From: Flavobacteriales bacterium UBA1986
Lineage (GTDB): Bacteria; Bacteroidota; Bacteroidia; Flavobacteriales_G; Salibacteraceae
Direction of reading: 5' to 3'
NCBI GenBank assembly: GCA_002336245.1
Contig: DDDG01000012.1
Span: 4,566 to 18,483, forward strand
DNA length: 13,918 bases
Shown in pieces: positions 8,280 to 13,918 of the stretch; positions within the stretch are counted from its first letter, which is position 1; every line of letters starts with the position of its first letter. A program made the translations under genes and the position numbers. Under the pieces are notes generated by a model. It was given only the letters and a program-made list of their open reading frames with translations. It was not told where the DNA came from and searched no databases.

Positions 8280-9509
8280 ATGACTCGTTTCCATTCTTCT
8301 CAGGCGCTTTTCATTTTAGCTCTTGTCCTATTTTCTTGCTCACCACAAAAGACTAAAGTCTCCAAGGAGCCCCAAAAAACCTCAGTTGAAGAAGTTAAAC
8401 CTTCCAAGGTTTCCTACGATTTCAGCACCACAAACCCCAATGAGATTGAAGATGGAAGTTTGGAGTTTATTCTCGAGGTGGGGGAAAGCGGCCGTTACCG
8501 AGTTTCAGTTTATTCCAGCAACTCCGACAGCGCAGTTTTATGGTTGGAAGACTACATCCGGAACACCGACGATCGTACCTACAACATCACTGGAAGTTTG
8601 AGCCCCGACAGCAATGGGATGGCCAGCGCAGATGGCTCGCCTATTGCGACCGGAATGCACCAAATGCGTTTGAATGTTTCAGGGAAGATTAAGCTCGACA
8701 GCATCGTGTTCGACTTGATGCAGAGGCAGACCGAAACCCAAGAGTTTCTTACCCAGAATATGGAAGGAGAAGAATGGGAATTGGCTTGGTCGGATGAATT
8801 CGACGGCGAGGGATTGCCGGATGCAAGCAAGTGGTCGTACAATGTTGGCAACTGGGGCTGGGGAAACAATGAACCCCAATACTACACCGACGCGAGAATT
8901 GAAAATGTTCGACAAGAAGGAGGAAATCTCATCATTGAAGCGCGCAAAAACGACGAAGGAATGGACTGGTCGTCCGCACGACTGACCACCCAAGGGAAGA
9001 TGTCTTTCACTTACGGAAAAATTGAATTTCGGGCAAAGGTTCCAGAAGGACGAGGTACTTGGGCCGCTGGCTGGTTGCTGGGCGACGCCTACCGCGACGA
9101 AGTTTCTTGGCCTTATTGCGGGGAAATCGACGTATTGGAATGTGTGGGCTACGAGATCAACGACACCACAGGAAGTGGATTAAATCACGCCACTTGTCAC
9201 ACACGCAAATACTACTTCAAGCAAGGCAACCAGATTGGAAGTGAGATCGCGATCGACAGCATGAACACAAAGTTCCACACTTATGCCATTGAGTGGTATC
9301 CCGACGGAATTCATGGCTACTTGGATGGGGTGAAATACTACACCTACGACAAAACTGCCGACGAACTCGAATGGCCTTTCAACAATCCACAGAACATCAT
9401 TATCAACCTCGCTGTTGGTGGCGGTTGGGGTGGCGCCAAAGGCATCGATGAGAACTACGATTCCCACCTGTTTGTGCTCGACTACGTTCGGGTTTATGGG
9501 AAGAAGTAA
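8280..9509 (+). CDS. GH16 beta-glucanase (laminarinase-like) lipoprotein
   Basis: The 409-residue protein begins with a lipoprotein signal ending in the lipobox LFSC (C20), so it is probably anchored in the outer membrane or exposed at the surface. Residues about 45-155 form a beta-rich region with a G-x-YRVSV start and a LDSIVFDL end, resembling CBM6/35-type carbohydrate-binding folds; this part is tentative. Residues about 163-409 are a GH16 catalytic domain: WSDEFDG, NWGWGNNEPQYYT, a YGKIEFRAK strand, the active-site motif GEIDVLE with E282, D284 and E287 (ExDxxE), and the closing LDYVRVYG strand. The family hydrolyses beta-1,3 or mixed-linked glucans by a retaining mechanism, and the GWGNNEPQYYT segment favours laminarinase. 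No SusC/SusD genes are visible next to it, so it is not clearly part of a polysaccharide utilisation locus within this window. Confidence 0.9.
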   Translation: MTRFHSSQALFILALVLFSCSPQKTKVSKEPQKTSVEEVKPSKVSYDFSTTNPNEIEDGSLEFILEVGESGRYRVSVYSSNSDSAVLWLEDYIRNTDDRTYNITGSLSPDSNGMASADGSPIATGMHQMRLNVSGKIKLDSIVFDLMQRQTETQEFLTQNMEGEEWELAWSDEFDGEGLPDASKWSYNVGNWGWGNNEPQYYTDARIENVRQEGGNLIIEARKNDEGMDWSSARLTTQGKMSFTYGKIEFRAKVPEGRGTWAAGWLLGDAYRDEVSWPYCGEIDVLECVGYEINDTTGSGLNHATCHTRKYYFKQGNQIGSEIAIDSMNTKFHTYAIEWYPDGIHGYLDGVKYYTYDKTADELEWPFNNPQNIIINLAVGGGWGGAKGIDENYDSHLFVLDYVRVYGKK

Positions 9510-9532
9510 GCTGAAAAAGCGACTCAGTTTTT
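9508..9532 (+). terminator. Possible intrinsic terminator between GH16 and the converging T9SS gene
   Basis: AAGCTGA (9508-9514) pairs with TCAGTTT (9524-9530), including one G-U pair, around a 9-nt loop. The T run 9528-9532 partly overlaps the stem. It starts inside the GH16 stop codon and reaches into the 3' end of the opposite gene, so it could end GH16 transcription weakly. Confidence 0.4.
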
Positions 9533-10132
9533 TACCAACCTCAGCACGCTCGAGCTTTCCCCTTGAAGGATTTTTAAAAGGTAAACACCCGAAGCAAGAT
9601 TACTGGAGGGCCGGATGCTAGATTGAGGATGACCGATGAAGGATTCCAGCAATCGACCATCCAAAGAATACAACTCAAGAACGGCAGACTCATTTAAGCC
9701 CATGATTTGAAAAGATCCGTTTGAGGGGTTTGGAACTACCTGATAAGCCCTTGGTTTAGAAATGGATTCACGCGAAGTGTTCAAATTAAAGAAAGGCTGC
9801 CAGTTCACAATGTTGAGATTTCTGGTGCCGCGCACAGTTCGTTGGGGAAATACCTCCGAGCCAAATTGTTGTTTTCCGTTTGTCAGATCAAATATTTGAA
9901 CGCTGCTGTCAAGCCCAATTAAACTCATCATTTCGTAGCCGCTCGCCACGCTGGAAACACTGTCCCACACAAGTTTTTCTCCAGTTCGGTCGATGGCGTA
10001 AAACACTTGCTTACTGGACCCCAAGGCTTCGAGGTTGGCGTTTGTGACATTCCTGACGTAGAGGTAAGAAGTATAGTGGGCGTCGTACGAGCCCATTAGA
10101 GAGGACTTATCAGTACTCAAGTATGAGACCAT
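9524..10132 (-). pseudogene. C-terminal part of frameshifted T9SS protein, with sorting domain
   Basis: This frame continues the protein begun at 11217 after a one-base frame change near 10117-10135. Its coding sense runs smoothly from there (NMVSYLSTDKSSLMGSYDAH and onward). The ATG at 10132 is simply the first Met in the frame, not a convincing independent start, because no signal peptide or promoter precedes it. The last ~75 residues are a type A T9SS sorting domain: VVPNPSNGSFQIMG, a LYSLDGRLL strand, and NLASGVYLLKI followed by VLRLVKN. On its own the fragment has a sorting signal but no export signal, so it would stay in the cytoplasm. Either the gene is broken or the window has a one-base sequencing error. 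Confidence 0.8.
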
Positions 10133-11217
10133 GTTTGTGTTCCTCCATCTAACACGCGCATCCAATCTCGCGTGCCATCGGGCTTAAACCTCAATGCTAC
10201 CATTGAGTTAGAGTTCGGCGTTGTTAAGTTGGCGGCAGGAACGGTTTCTCCGTCTATTTGAAAAGAGGTTGAACTGCATCTAGAAGCATTAATAAATAGC
10301 AAGCAATAGGTATAGCCATCTGCATCTACGGCTAAATCAATGACTTGGGCGACATTCGACAACTTTATTGTTCGAATTGGATTGAGGTCTCGATCTGCAA
10401 TCGAAAGAGCCTGATTGCACAATGGATCACCCCCCGTTAGGGTGTCTTGACCGAAAATCAGAACCTCACCCTGATGGTTCATGGAAACTGCAATTCGAGA
10501 AGAGTTCACAGCAATTTTCCGAGTAACATTCCCTGAGTTGGAATTAAGCCGCCTATAAAGCTGGGTCGCACATTGAAAAACGCCGTTTGTGTCACTCAAA
10601 ATCAGGCTCGATTTATATAGAGAAGAGGGTTCAGACAGCTTACCGCAGCCAGAGTAACTTAATTGAGGTATGGATTCATCTTCAACGAACAAAGTATTCT
10701 CGAAACGAGCTTTAACAGATAGGTACATTAACGTATCCTGGCCTACAGCTCTATCTAGCTGGAAATTATTTCCAACAGTATTGTCATTTTTCAAGGTAGT
10801 AAACACCCTAGCAGATGTAGAGAAATTGAGGCCACGCATTTCTGTTCCCGTCCAATTACTTAGGAGGCCTGAACTTGAAGAAAACTGCGTCATTGTTCCG
10901 TGTGTAGTGGATTTACTGTAATCAAAAAATAATGGCGTTCCTTGATTGTCGAAGGCGAGGAAAGGTGAGAAGCTAGTAGGTAGGGACGGGATTTCCAGAT
11001 TACCAATTCGAAGAGTATCAGATAAGCTGAGTTTCATTGAAGAGCATCCCCCGCCGGATTTAATTTTACTTATGAATCCATCAATGCTGAGGTTGGTGTA
11101 CTGCTTGACTTTAGTGAACTCCTGTGCGCTTGCATGGGAGGAGAGCAAGAGAGTCAAGCAGAGGAATAGAGAGGAATGCTTGAGCAAAAGTTTCACAAAG
11201 TGCGGAACGGGATTCAC
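10117..11217 (-). pseudogene. N-terminal part of frameshifted T9SS propeller-like secreted protein
   Basis: The 366-residue open frame starts at a GTG with a signal peptide ending SSHASAQ (residue 32). A second GTG at 11196 would give MKLLLKHSSLFLC, an equally good or better signal peptide; no ATG is available. The body is beta-rich, with phrases such as GEVLIFGQDTL, VIDLAVDADGYTYCLL and MVALRFKPDGTRDWMRVL. This is the repeat style of SBBP-like propeller proteins in Bacteroidota ('feature name, then data from object, then DW...GG'). The frame stops at 10117, right where the second frame carries on to a T9SS sorting domain, so the intact protein would have about 560 residues. Its function is unknown. 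The hairpin at 11243-11257 and the higBA operon lie just upstream. Confidence 0.75.
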
Positions 11218-11242
11218 GCTTAAATCTATGAAAATACGAGGA

Positions 11243-11257
11243 GTCCTTTAGAAGGAC
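11243..11257. other. Perfect short hairpin between higA and the T9SS gene
   Basis: GTCCTT (11243-11248) and AAGGAC (11252-11257) form a perfect 6-bp stem with a TAG loop. It lies 42 bases after the higA stop on the minus strand. No T run follows in either direction, so it is a weak terminator candidate or a processing site. Confidence 0.35.
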
Positions 11258-11298
11258 GAATGAACAGTTCCATCCTGTGAGAAGTTACCGGTAGAGTT

Positions 11299-11778
11299 TT
11301 AGGAAGTTTCTAATCCCCGTCGTTTCGATTTCGAAATTTTGGTCACTTTAAGACTTGACGGACCAGACCCTTTTGATTTCTTTTCCAGAACTGGCTCATT
11401 TTTAACCAGCCACTTAACATCCTCATCCTTAGAAAACAAAAACCTGTATGGGATCTTTAGTCCTGTGTGAATTCGATTTATTTGTCCTTTGGTAAGACTT
11501 CTCTTTCGACTAAACACTTCCGAAGCTCGAGGCCGAGAAGAGAAGATGCCAAGCTTTACTAGGTCGGCCTTTTTCAAGCCTTTCTTTTCCATAATGTACT
11601 CCAAGTAAGCAATCGGGTCGGGCTCCGATATTGCATTATGTTCGTTTTCGTAATGCTCGACCAATACAGACAACAATTCAAACTCCTCACCTTCTGGGGT
11701 GTTAGGAGTTGCGTCAAATATTTCAAGAAGTCTTGTAAGTGCCTTCTTGTACTCAAGTTCAGTTTTTATAACCTTCAT
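11299..11778 (-). CDS. higA: HigA-type antitoxin with helix-turn-helix domain
   Basis: The 159-residue protein has an acidic N-terminal half (EGEEFELL, then EHYENEH), followed by a helix-turn-helix of the HigA/COG5499 type at about 55-115. Visible landmarks are PDPIAYLEYIMEKKGL, KKADLVKLGIF, SRPRASEVFSRKRSLT and the LKIPYRFLF segment. In this family the protein binds and inhibits the HigB ribonuclease and represses its own operon. The last ~28 residues (132-159) are an unusual lysine/serine-rich tail that could add non-specific nucleic-acid contact. Its ATG overlaps the toxin stop (ATGA, 11775-11778), and the order is toxin first, as usual for higBA. The probable operator is the palindrome at 12109-12125. 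Confidence 0.85.
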   Translation of the reverse strand: MKVIKTELEYKKALTRLLEIFDATPNTPEGEEFELLSVLVEHYENEHNAISEPDPIAYLEYIMEKKGLKKADLVKLGIFSSRPRASEVFSRKRSLTKGQINRIHTGLKIPYRFLFSKDEDVKWLVKNEPVLEKKSKGSGPSSLKVTKISKSKRRGLETS

Positions 11779-12074
11779 GGTGTATAAGTATTAGCGTCAA
11801 TTTTATCGTACTCAGCATGGCTTCCAATGAACAAGACAAATACAGATTTATACTCATAATTGACCTTCGCAATCAACCTGTAGTCGTTGCCTTTTATATT
11901 AAAACACACCCTTTGATCTTTTAACAAGCTAATCCCGGAAAAAAGATCTGATATTTCCGACGGTTCTGACCAATCAGCATTTGAGCAGAGCTTGAACCAA
12001 ACCTTTAGAGGCTGCTCAGAATCTGCATGTGTTCGCCAGAAACTAGTTAATGTGCTTTTTGAAAAGATTCTCAT
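11775..12074 (-). CDS. higB: HigB-type toxin (RelE-superfamily mRNA interferase)
   Basis: The 99-residue protein matches the HigB_toxin family (RelE/ParE-like fold), ribosome-dependent endonucleases that cut translated mRNA and halt growth when the antitoxin is degraded. Landmarks are the start MRIFSKSTLTSFWRTHADSEQPLK, shortened here to its key parts FSKSTLxxFW and the HAD...PLKxW stretch; the central RVCFNIKGNDYRLIAKV (55-71); and the closing IGSHAEYDKIDA (83-94), a hallmark of this family. The length is normal and no catalytic-region truncation is visible, so it should be active. A TATTTTTG promoter element at 12100-12093 lies 18 bases upstream of the ATG. The toxin stop overlaps the antitoxin start by 4 bp. 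Confidence 0.88.
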   Translation of the reverse strand: MRIFSKSTLTSFWRTHADSEQPLKVWFKLCSNADWSEPSEISDLFSGISLLKDQRVCFNIKGNDYRLIAKVNYEYKSVFVLFIGSHAEYDKIDANTYTP

Positions 12075-12092
12075 TCACAACAGATCCAACGA

Positions 12093-12100
12093 CAAAAATA
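12093..12100 (-). promoter_or_regulatory. -7 element TATTTTTG of the higBA promoter
   Basis: Read on the minus strand, TATTTTTG fits TAnnTTTG exactly and ends 18 bases before the higB ATG. A clear -33 TTG is not seen, since its place is taken by the palindrome at 12109-12125. That arrangement suits a promoter controlled by a repressor. Confidence 0.55.
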
Positions 12101-12108
12101 GAACGTTT

Positions 12109-12125
12109 GTTACCATTTTGGTAAC
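12109..12125. promoter_or_regulatory. 17-bp palindrome, probable HigA operator
   Basis: GTTACCATTTTGGTAAC is a perfect inverted repeat: 7-bp arms GTTACCA/TGGTAAC around TTT. It sits 8 bases upstream of the -7 element of higBA, in the region between -7 and -33. Dimeric HTH antitoxins of the HigA class bind such palindromes at their own promoter. The assignment to HigA follows from position and symmetry, not from a known consensus. Confidence 0.65.
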
Positions 12126-12157
12126 TTTATTCTAGATTCCTTTTAAGTGGATTGAAG

Positions 12158-12244
12158 TTACTGCTTCACGACTTTTAGCGTTGAGGTTTTAAAATCCTCA
12201 GTAACCTTCAGGAGGTAAACCCCAGAGGAGAGTTTGCAAGAAGA
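12158..12244 (-). pseudogene. Remnant of a T9SS C-terminal sorting domain (28 codons)
   Basis: On the minus strand the frame 12244-12158 reads SSCKLSSGVYLLKVTEDF and then KTSTLKVVKQ plus a TAA stop. This is the last two strands of a type A T9SS sorting domain, very close in form to NLASGVYLLKI...LRLVKN of the gene ending at 9524. A TAG stop lies directly upstream in frame (12247-12245), and the rest of the gene is missing. It is the stump of another secreted-protein gene, left directly upstream of the higBA operator, so the region was probably rearranged when higBA or the neighbouring 84-aa gene arrived. Confidence 0.75.
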
Positions 12245-12257
12245 CTAAGCGCAAAGC

Positions 12258-12512
12258 ATGAAGCAAGAAATTGAAGCCAAGCTGGCATTTATAAGGGCAC
12301 TTCAAATAGATGACCTTAAGAACGCGGGGAGACTTATGGTTGAGATTGTTGAGCTTGAGAATGGTAAGCAAGTTGTAGTGAGTTACATAAGAAAGTATCT
12401 GTACGGCACCCCTGAATGGTTAAGAGTAATCCCTGAGGGCGCGCATACCCTTAGAGACTGGGAGAAATATGTATTGAAAGAAAACCTAGTCTGGGAGGGT
12501 GCTGAAGGGTGA
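12258..12512 (+). CDS. Uncharacterised 84-residue protein
   Basis: I do not recognise this protein. It starts at an ATG and has 84 residues with a balanced, soluble composition. A charged N-terminal helix (about 1-30) is followed by a beta-like segment (MVEIVELENGKQVVVSYI) and a Trp-rich C-terminal half (TPEWLRVIPEGAHTLRDWEKYVL) with conserved-looking W, P and G residues. That composition looks like a real folded domain rather than random sequence. There is no signal peptide or membrane segment. It is on the strand opposite to its neighbours, starts 13 bases from the T9SS remnant, and no promoter of the TAnnTTTG type is obvious before it. It could be a small accessory or cargo gene, or the end of a truncated longer gene. 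Confidence 0.5.
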   Translation: MKQEIEAKLAFIRALQIDDLKNAGRLMVEIVELENGKQVVVSYIRKYLYGTPEWLRVIPEGAHTLRDWEKYVLKENLVWEGAEG

Positions 12513-12889
12513 TTGACTGAAGAAACCCCACTACCAGCAGAACCCAGCATAGAGCTGTACTGCCAGTAATGTCGGGTTGGAACGTCAATGAGCCAACGCC
12601 AAAATTTGATGCAAAAATCGCTACGGATTTTAGGGACCCTTACAGCATGTCTATACAGTAGGTGAATTAGAAGGACCTTATGATTTTTAGCACATTAATG
12701 GCACCCCTGATGTAAGGGTTGCAATGGATTCAGATTATTGGATAACTTTTGATACCATCTCATTTACCACCCCTATGTATGGGGTTTTAAGTTGGTACAG
12801 TTCACCTAATATGGAAGGGTCACTACTTAATTTACTTTTAAGATCAATAATTTGTTCGTTTGATATATATGCTATATTCTATTTAATTT
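12513..12889. other. Gene-free stretch with several short inverted repeats
   Basis: No convincing gene is seen on either strand. The stretch holds short pairs: AAAATC/GATTTT around GCTACG (12614-12631); CCCTTACA (12637-12644) with TGTAAGGG (12711-12718); and ACCCC/GGGGT around a 7-nt loop followed by TTTT (12769-12788). AAAAATC (12613-12619) could also pair with GATTTTT (12680-12686). Together, 12577-12718 may be a second, degenerate recombination-site-like element; this is weak. Confidence 0.35.
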
Positions 12890-13024
12890 CTTACAACGGG
12901 TTGCAGATTTGCGATGTGGCGGATTTAGTAGCACAAAGTTTCATTTTACTACAAATGTTAATTAGAAGTAGAATGCTTCATTTACCACTAAACCCGCCAT
13001 ATTCGCAAATGTGCTGTTATGGGC
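12890..13024 (-). repeat. attC-like recombination site / long imperfect hairpin
   Basis: Two 48-nt arms (12903-12950 and 12967-13014) are imperfect reverse complements, with few mismatches and single-base bulges in the inner part, separated by 16 nt. On the minus strand the element opens with GCCCATAAC (13024-13016, R''-like) and closes with CCCG|TTGTAAG (12900-12890, R'-like G|TT). Blocks CATTTGCGA/TCGCAAAT and TGGCGGGTTTAG/CTAAATCCGCCA lie inside. The 135-nt span is in the range of attC sites. The site lies 3 bases beyond the stop of the lipoprotein gene, where a cassette attC is expected. A plain bidirectional terminator or a dispersed palindromic repeat is the main alternative. Confidence 0.5.
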
Positions 13025-13027
13025 TGG

Positions 13028-13678
13028 TTATTTTACCTTAACTCTTTGAAAAATAACGCCTTTGCTATTCGTCAAATTTGTATAGCCCTCGTTGAATTTC
13101 CAGCTAATAGAAACATTATTTTGCTCATATACACCCTCAGCGTTTACATTATCGATAGCATTCCATTTTCCAGAAAGATCAATGATTTTAGTGAAATCTC
13201 CTGAATTTGTTTTACCATTCATAGAATAAGCCGTAGTTCTAAATATTAACCCATCAAAGGCAAGTGTAGTGTATATCTGAGCTTCTGTGTTGATAGACTC
13301 CCAAATATAGCCATAAGAGGTTCCAATTTCTTTCACAAGTTCACTATTCCTGTCAATTTCTTCGACTCCGGTTTTCACCTTGTTGCTCCCTGTGCATTTT
13401 TCAACTAGTATATCCCATTTCCGATTCAACTCCGGTTCTTTAGAGAAATTTACCTTCTCCCAATTTTCTACACCTAATTCCTTGCTTATAGCATCACGAC
13501 ATGCATCCTTATTTTCTACCGCCCATTCAGAATTTCCTGGTTCTGTCAAACATTTACATAAATCCACTGATGTGTTAACTATTTTGTTTTCAGATTCATT
13601 TTTAGAGCCTCCACTACAGCTAGTCAGAATTACTGAAGCAAAAAGTATTACTCCATAAATTGTCATTACTTTTTTCAT
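13028..13678 (-). CDS. Small uncharacterised lipoprotein with CxC...C...C cysteine motif
   Basis: The 216-residue protein begins with a lipoprotein signal peptide whose lipobox is LTSC (C21), followed by SGGSKNESEN, so it should be lipidated and held in the inner or outer membrane. Residues 39-97 contain four cysteines (C41, C43, C60 and C95) in a helical-looking segment, DLCKCL and DACRDAISKEL to KWDILVEKC, likely forming two disulfides. Such small cysteine domains recur in Bacteroidota lipoproteins of unknown role. The C-terminal ~90 residues are beta-rich and end ISWKFNEGYTNLTNSKGVIFQRVK. I cannot assign a function. The ATG at 13678 is the natural start. The gene is AT-rich and looks like the sole cargo of the putative cassette. 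Confidence 0.7.
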   Translation of the reverse strand: MKKVMTIYGVILFASVILTSCSGGSKNESENKIVNTSVDLCKCLTEPGNSEWAVENKDACRDAISKELGVENWEKVNFSKEPELNRKWDILVEKCTGSNKVKTGVEEIDRNSELVKEIGTSYGYIWESINTEAQIYTTLAFDGLIFRTTAYSMNGKTNSGDFTKIIDLSGKWNAIDNVNAEGVYEQNNVSISWKFNEGYTNLTNSKGVIFQRVKVK

Positions 13679-13775
13679 TTTTCGTTTTTTTAATTTTCTT
13701 CTTCCTACTCTTTTCGATTTTCAGAATACTCGCTGTTTTTAAAGTGGTTTTCTTGTCTCCACTATTTTTTGTCAG

Positions 13776-13783
13776 CAAATTTA
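13776..13783 (-). promoter_or_regulatory. -7 element TAAATTTG upstream of the lipoprotein gene
   Basis: On the minus strand TAAATTTG (13783-13776) fits TAnnTTTG. A TTG at 13802-13800 lies 16 nt upstream, slightly short of the usual spacing. The ATG is 98 bases downstream, giving a purine-rich leader of roughly 90 nt. It lies inside the putative cassette, so the cassette may carry its own promoter. Confidence 0.4.
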
Positions 13784-13851
13784 TGCTATAATGATGAGTC
13801 AATTCCGTTTATCGGTTGCTCTCTTGTTTGTCCGCTATATCTGTTTAACTT

Positions 13852-13918
13852 GCCCATAACGGTCCCGGCCAAGCGGCTTTGCTCGACTGAGAGTTTTGTA
13901 AGGGTCCCCTAACCCGAA
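13852..13918 (-). repeat. Second attC-like site, cut by the window end
   Basis: GCCCATAAC (13852-13860) is the exact inverse of GTTATGGGC at 13016-13024. Beyond it is a GC-rich segment with a small hairpin (CCAAG/CTTTG around CGG) and then TGTAAGGGTCCCCTAA (13898-13913). The latter is, apart from one extra C, the reverse complement of 12631-12645. On the minus strand this would be the 3' part of the preceding cassette's recombination site, ending in CCG|TTATGGGC; its other half lies outside the window. Confidence 0.4.

Larger units (their letters stand above)
12897..13859 (-). mobile_element. Putative integron-type gene cassette carrying a lipoprotein gene
   Basis: On the minus strand the segment begins TTATGGGC directly after a G (G|TT junction at 13860/13859). 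It carries one gene with its own promoter and ends in the attC-like hairpin whose R'' box GCCCATAAC is exactly complementary to the cassette's own first bases plus the preceding G. That self-complementarity is what cassette excision as a circle requires. The length, 963 bp, is typical of cassettes. The segment is clearly AT-richer than the left part of the window: 25% GC in 12841-12900 against 65% in 9061-9120 by direct count. No integrase or attI is in the window, so the call is an inference from structure. Confidence 0.45.

Noticed and set aside
12182..12200. TGAGG/CCTCA inverted repeat around a TTTTAAAA core
   Set aside because: It lies inside the sorting-domain remnant, where it encodes part of EDFKTS. 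The coding origin explains it, and no T run follows.
12724..13041. 105-codon plus-strand open frame starting at an ATG
   Set aside because: It runs through both arms of the long hairpin and into the 3' end of the lipoprotein gene on the other strand. Its composition (many L, I, C, S) looks like translated AT-rich noncoding DNA, and no promoter or family resemblance is seen.
13620..13802. 60-codon minus-strand frame covering the leader of the lipoprotein gene
   Set aside because: It is a lysine-rich low-complexity translation of an A-rich leader. It overlaps the lipoprotein start in another frame and has no folded-protein features.
12897..13859. Insertion sequence or MITE flanked by terminal inverted repeats
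   Set aside because: Only 9 bp are inverted-repeated at the ends, no transposase is encoded and no target-site duplication is seen flanking them. The one-sided long hairpin and the G|TT junctions fit a cassette better.
1..13918. CRISPR array, tRNA or rRNA genes
   Set aside because: No regularly spaced repeats, cloverleaf-like sequence or rRNA-like conserved segments were seen on either strand by reading.

Overview
The window looks like a chromosomal stretch from a member of the Bacteroidota, most likely an aquatic member of the Flavobacteriales. The reasons are three secreted proteins with type IX secretion (T9SS) C-terminal sorting domains plus the tail of a fourth, promoter elements of the Bacteroidota TAnnTTTG type in front of several genes, starts without a clear Shine-Dalgarno sequence, and a lipoprotein GH16 glucanase of the laminarinase kind. 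The family assignment is inference from domains, because no search could be run.

Region 1 (1-3917, + strand) holds the 3' end of a large repetitive Ig/PKD-like T9SS protein. It overlaps by ATGA with a T9SS-secreted protein carrying two tandem PQQ-type glucose/sorbosone dehydrogenase propellers, each of which has lost a different active-site residue.

Region 2 (3952-6528, + strand) is a compact housekeeping cluster: a bifunctional phosphoglucose/phosphomannose isomerase, the lipoyl/octanoyl transferase lipB, and a YbhN/AglD-type multi-span membrane protein. A GT39/ArnT-like membrane glycosyltransferase runs towards it on the - strand (6525-8159), and a CTAG palindrome supplies both stop codons. 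Diverging from that gene is a GH16 beta-glucanase lipoprotein (8280-9509).

Region 3 (9524-12244, mostly - strand) is an accessory patch. It has a T9SS propeller-like protein broken by one frameshift, a higBA toxin-antitoxin operon with a 17-bp palindromic operator at its promoter, and, just upstream of that operator, a 28-codon remnant of another T9SS sorting domain. An unrecognised 84-aa gene follows on the + strand.

Region 4 (12513-13918) is AT-rich and gene-poor, with one small cysteine-containing lipoprotein gene on the - strand. The gene is bracketed by exact 9-bp inverted sequences (GTTATGGGC / GCCCATAAC). Downstream of it lies a long imperfect hairpin (48-nt arms, 16-nt loop). The layout matches an integron gene cassette with an attC-like recombination site: the putative R'' box complements the 5' start of the same cassette, and a G|TT junction closes the site. 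No integrase is visible, so this may be an integrase-less attC cluster or part of a larger array beyond the window. It is the most interesting feature here and remains a hypothesis.
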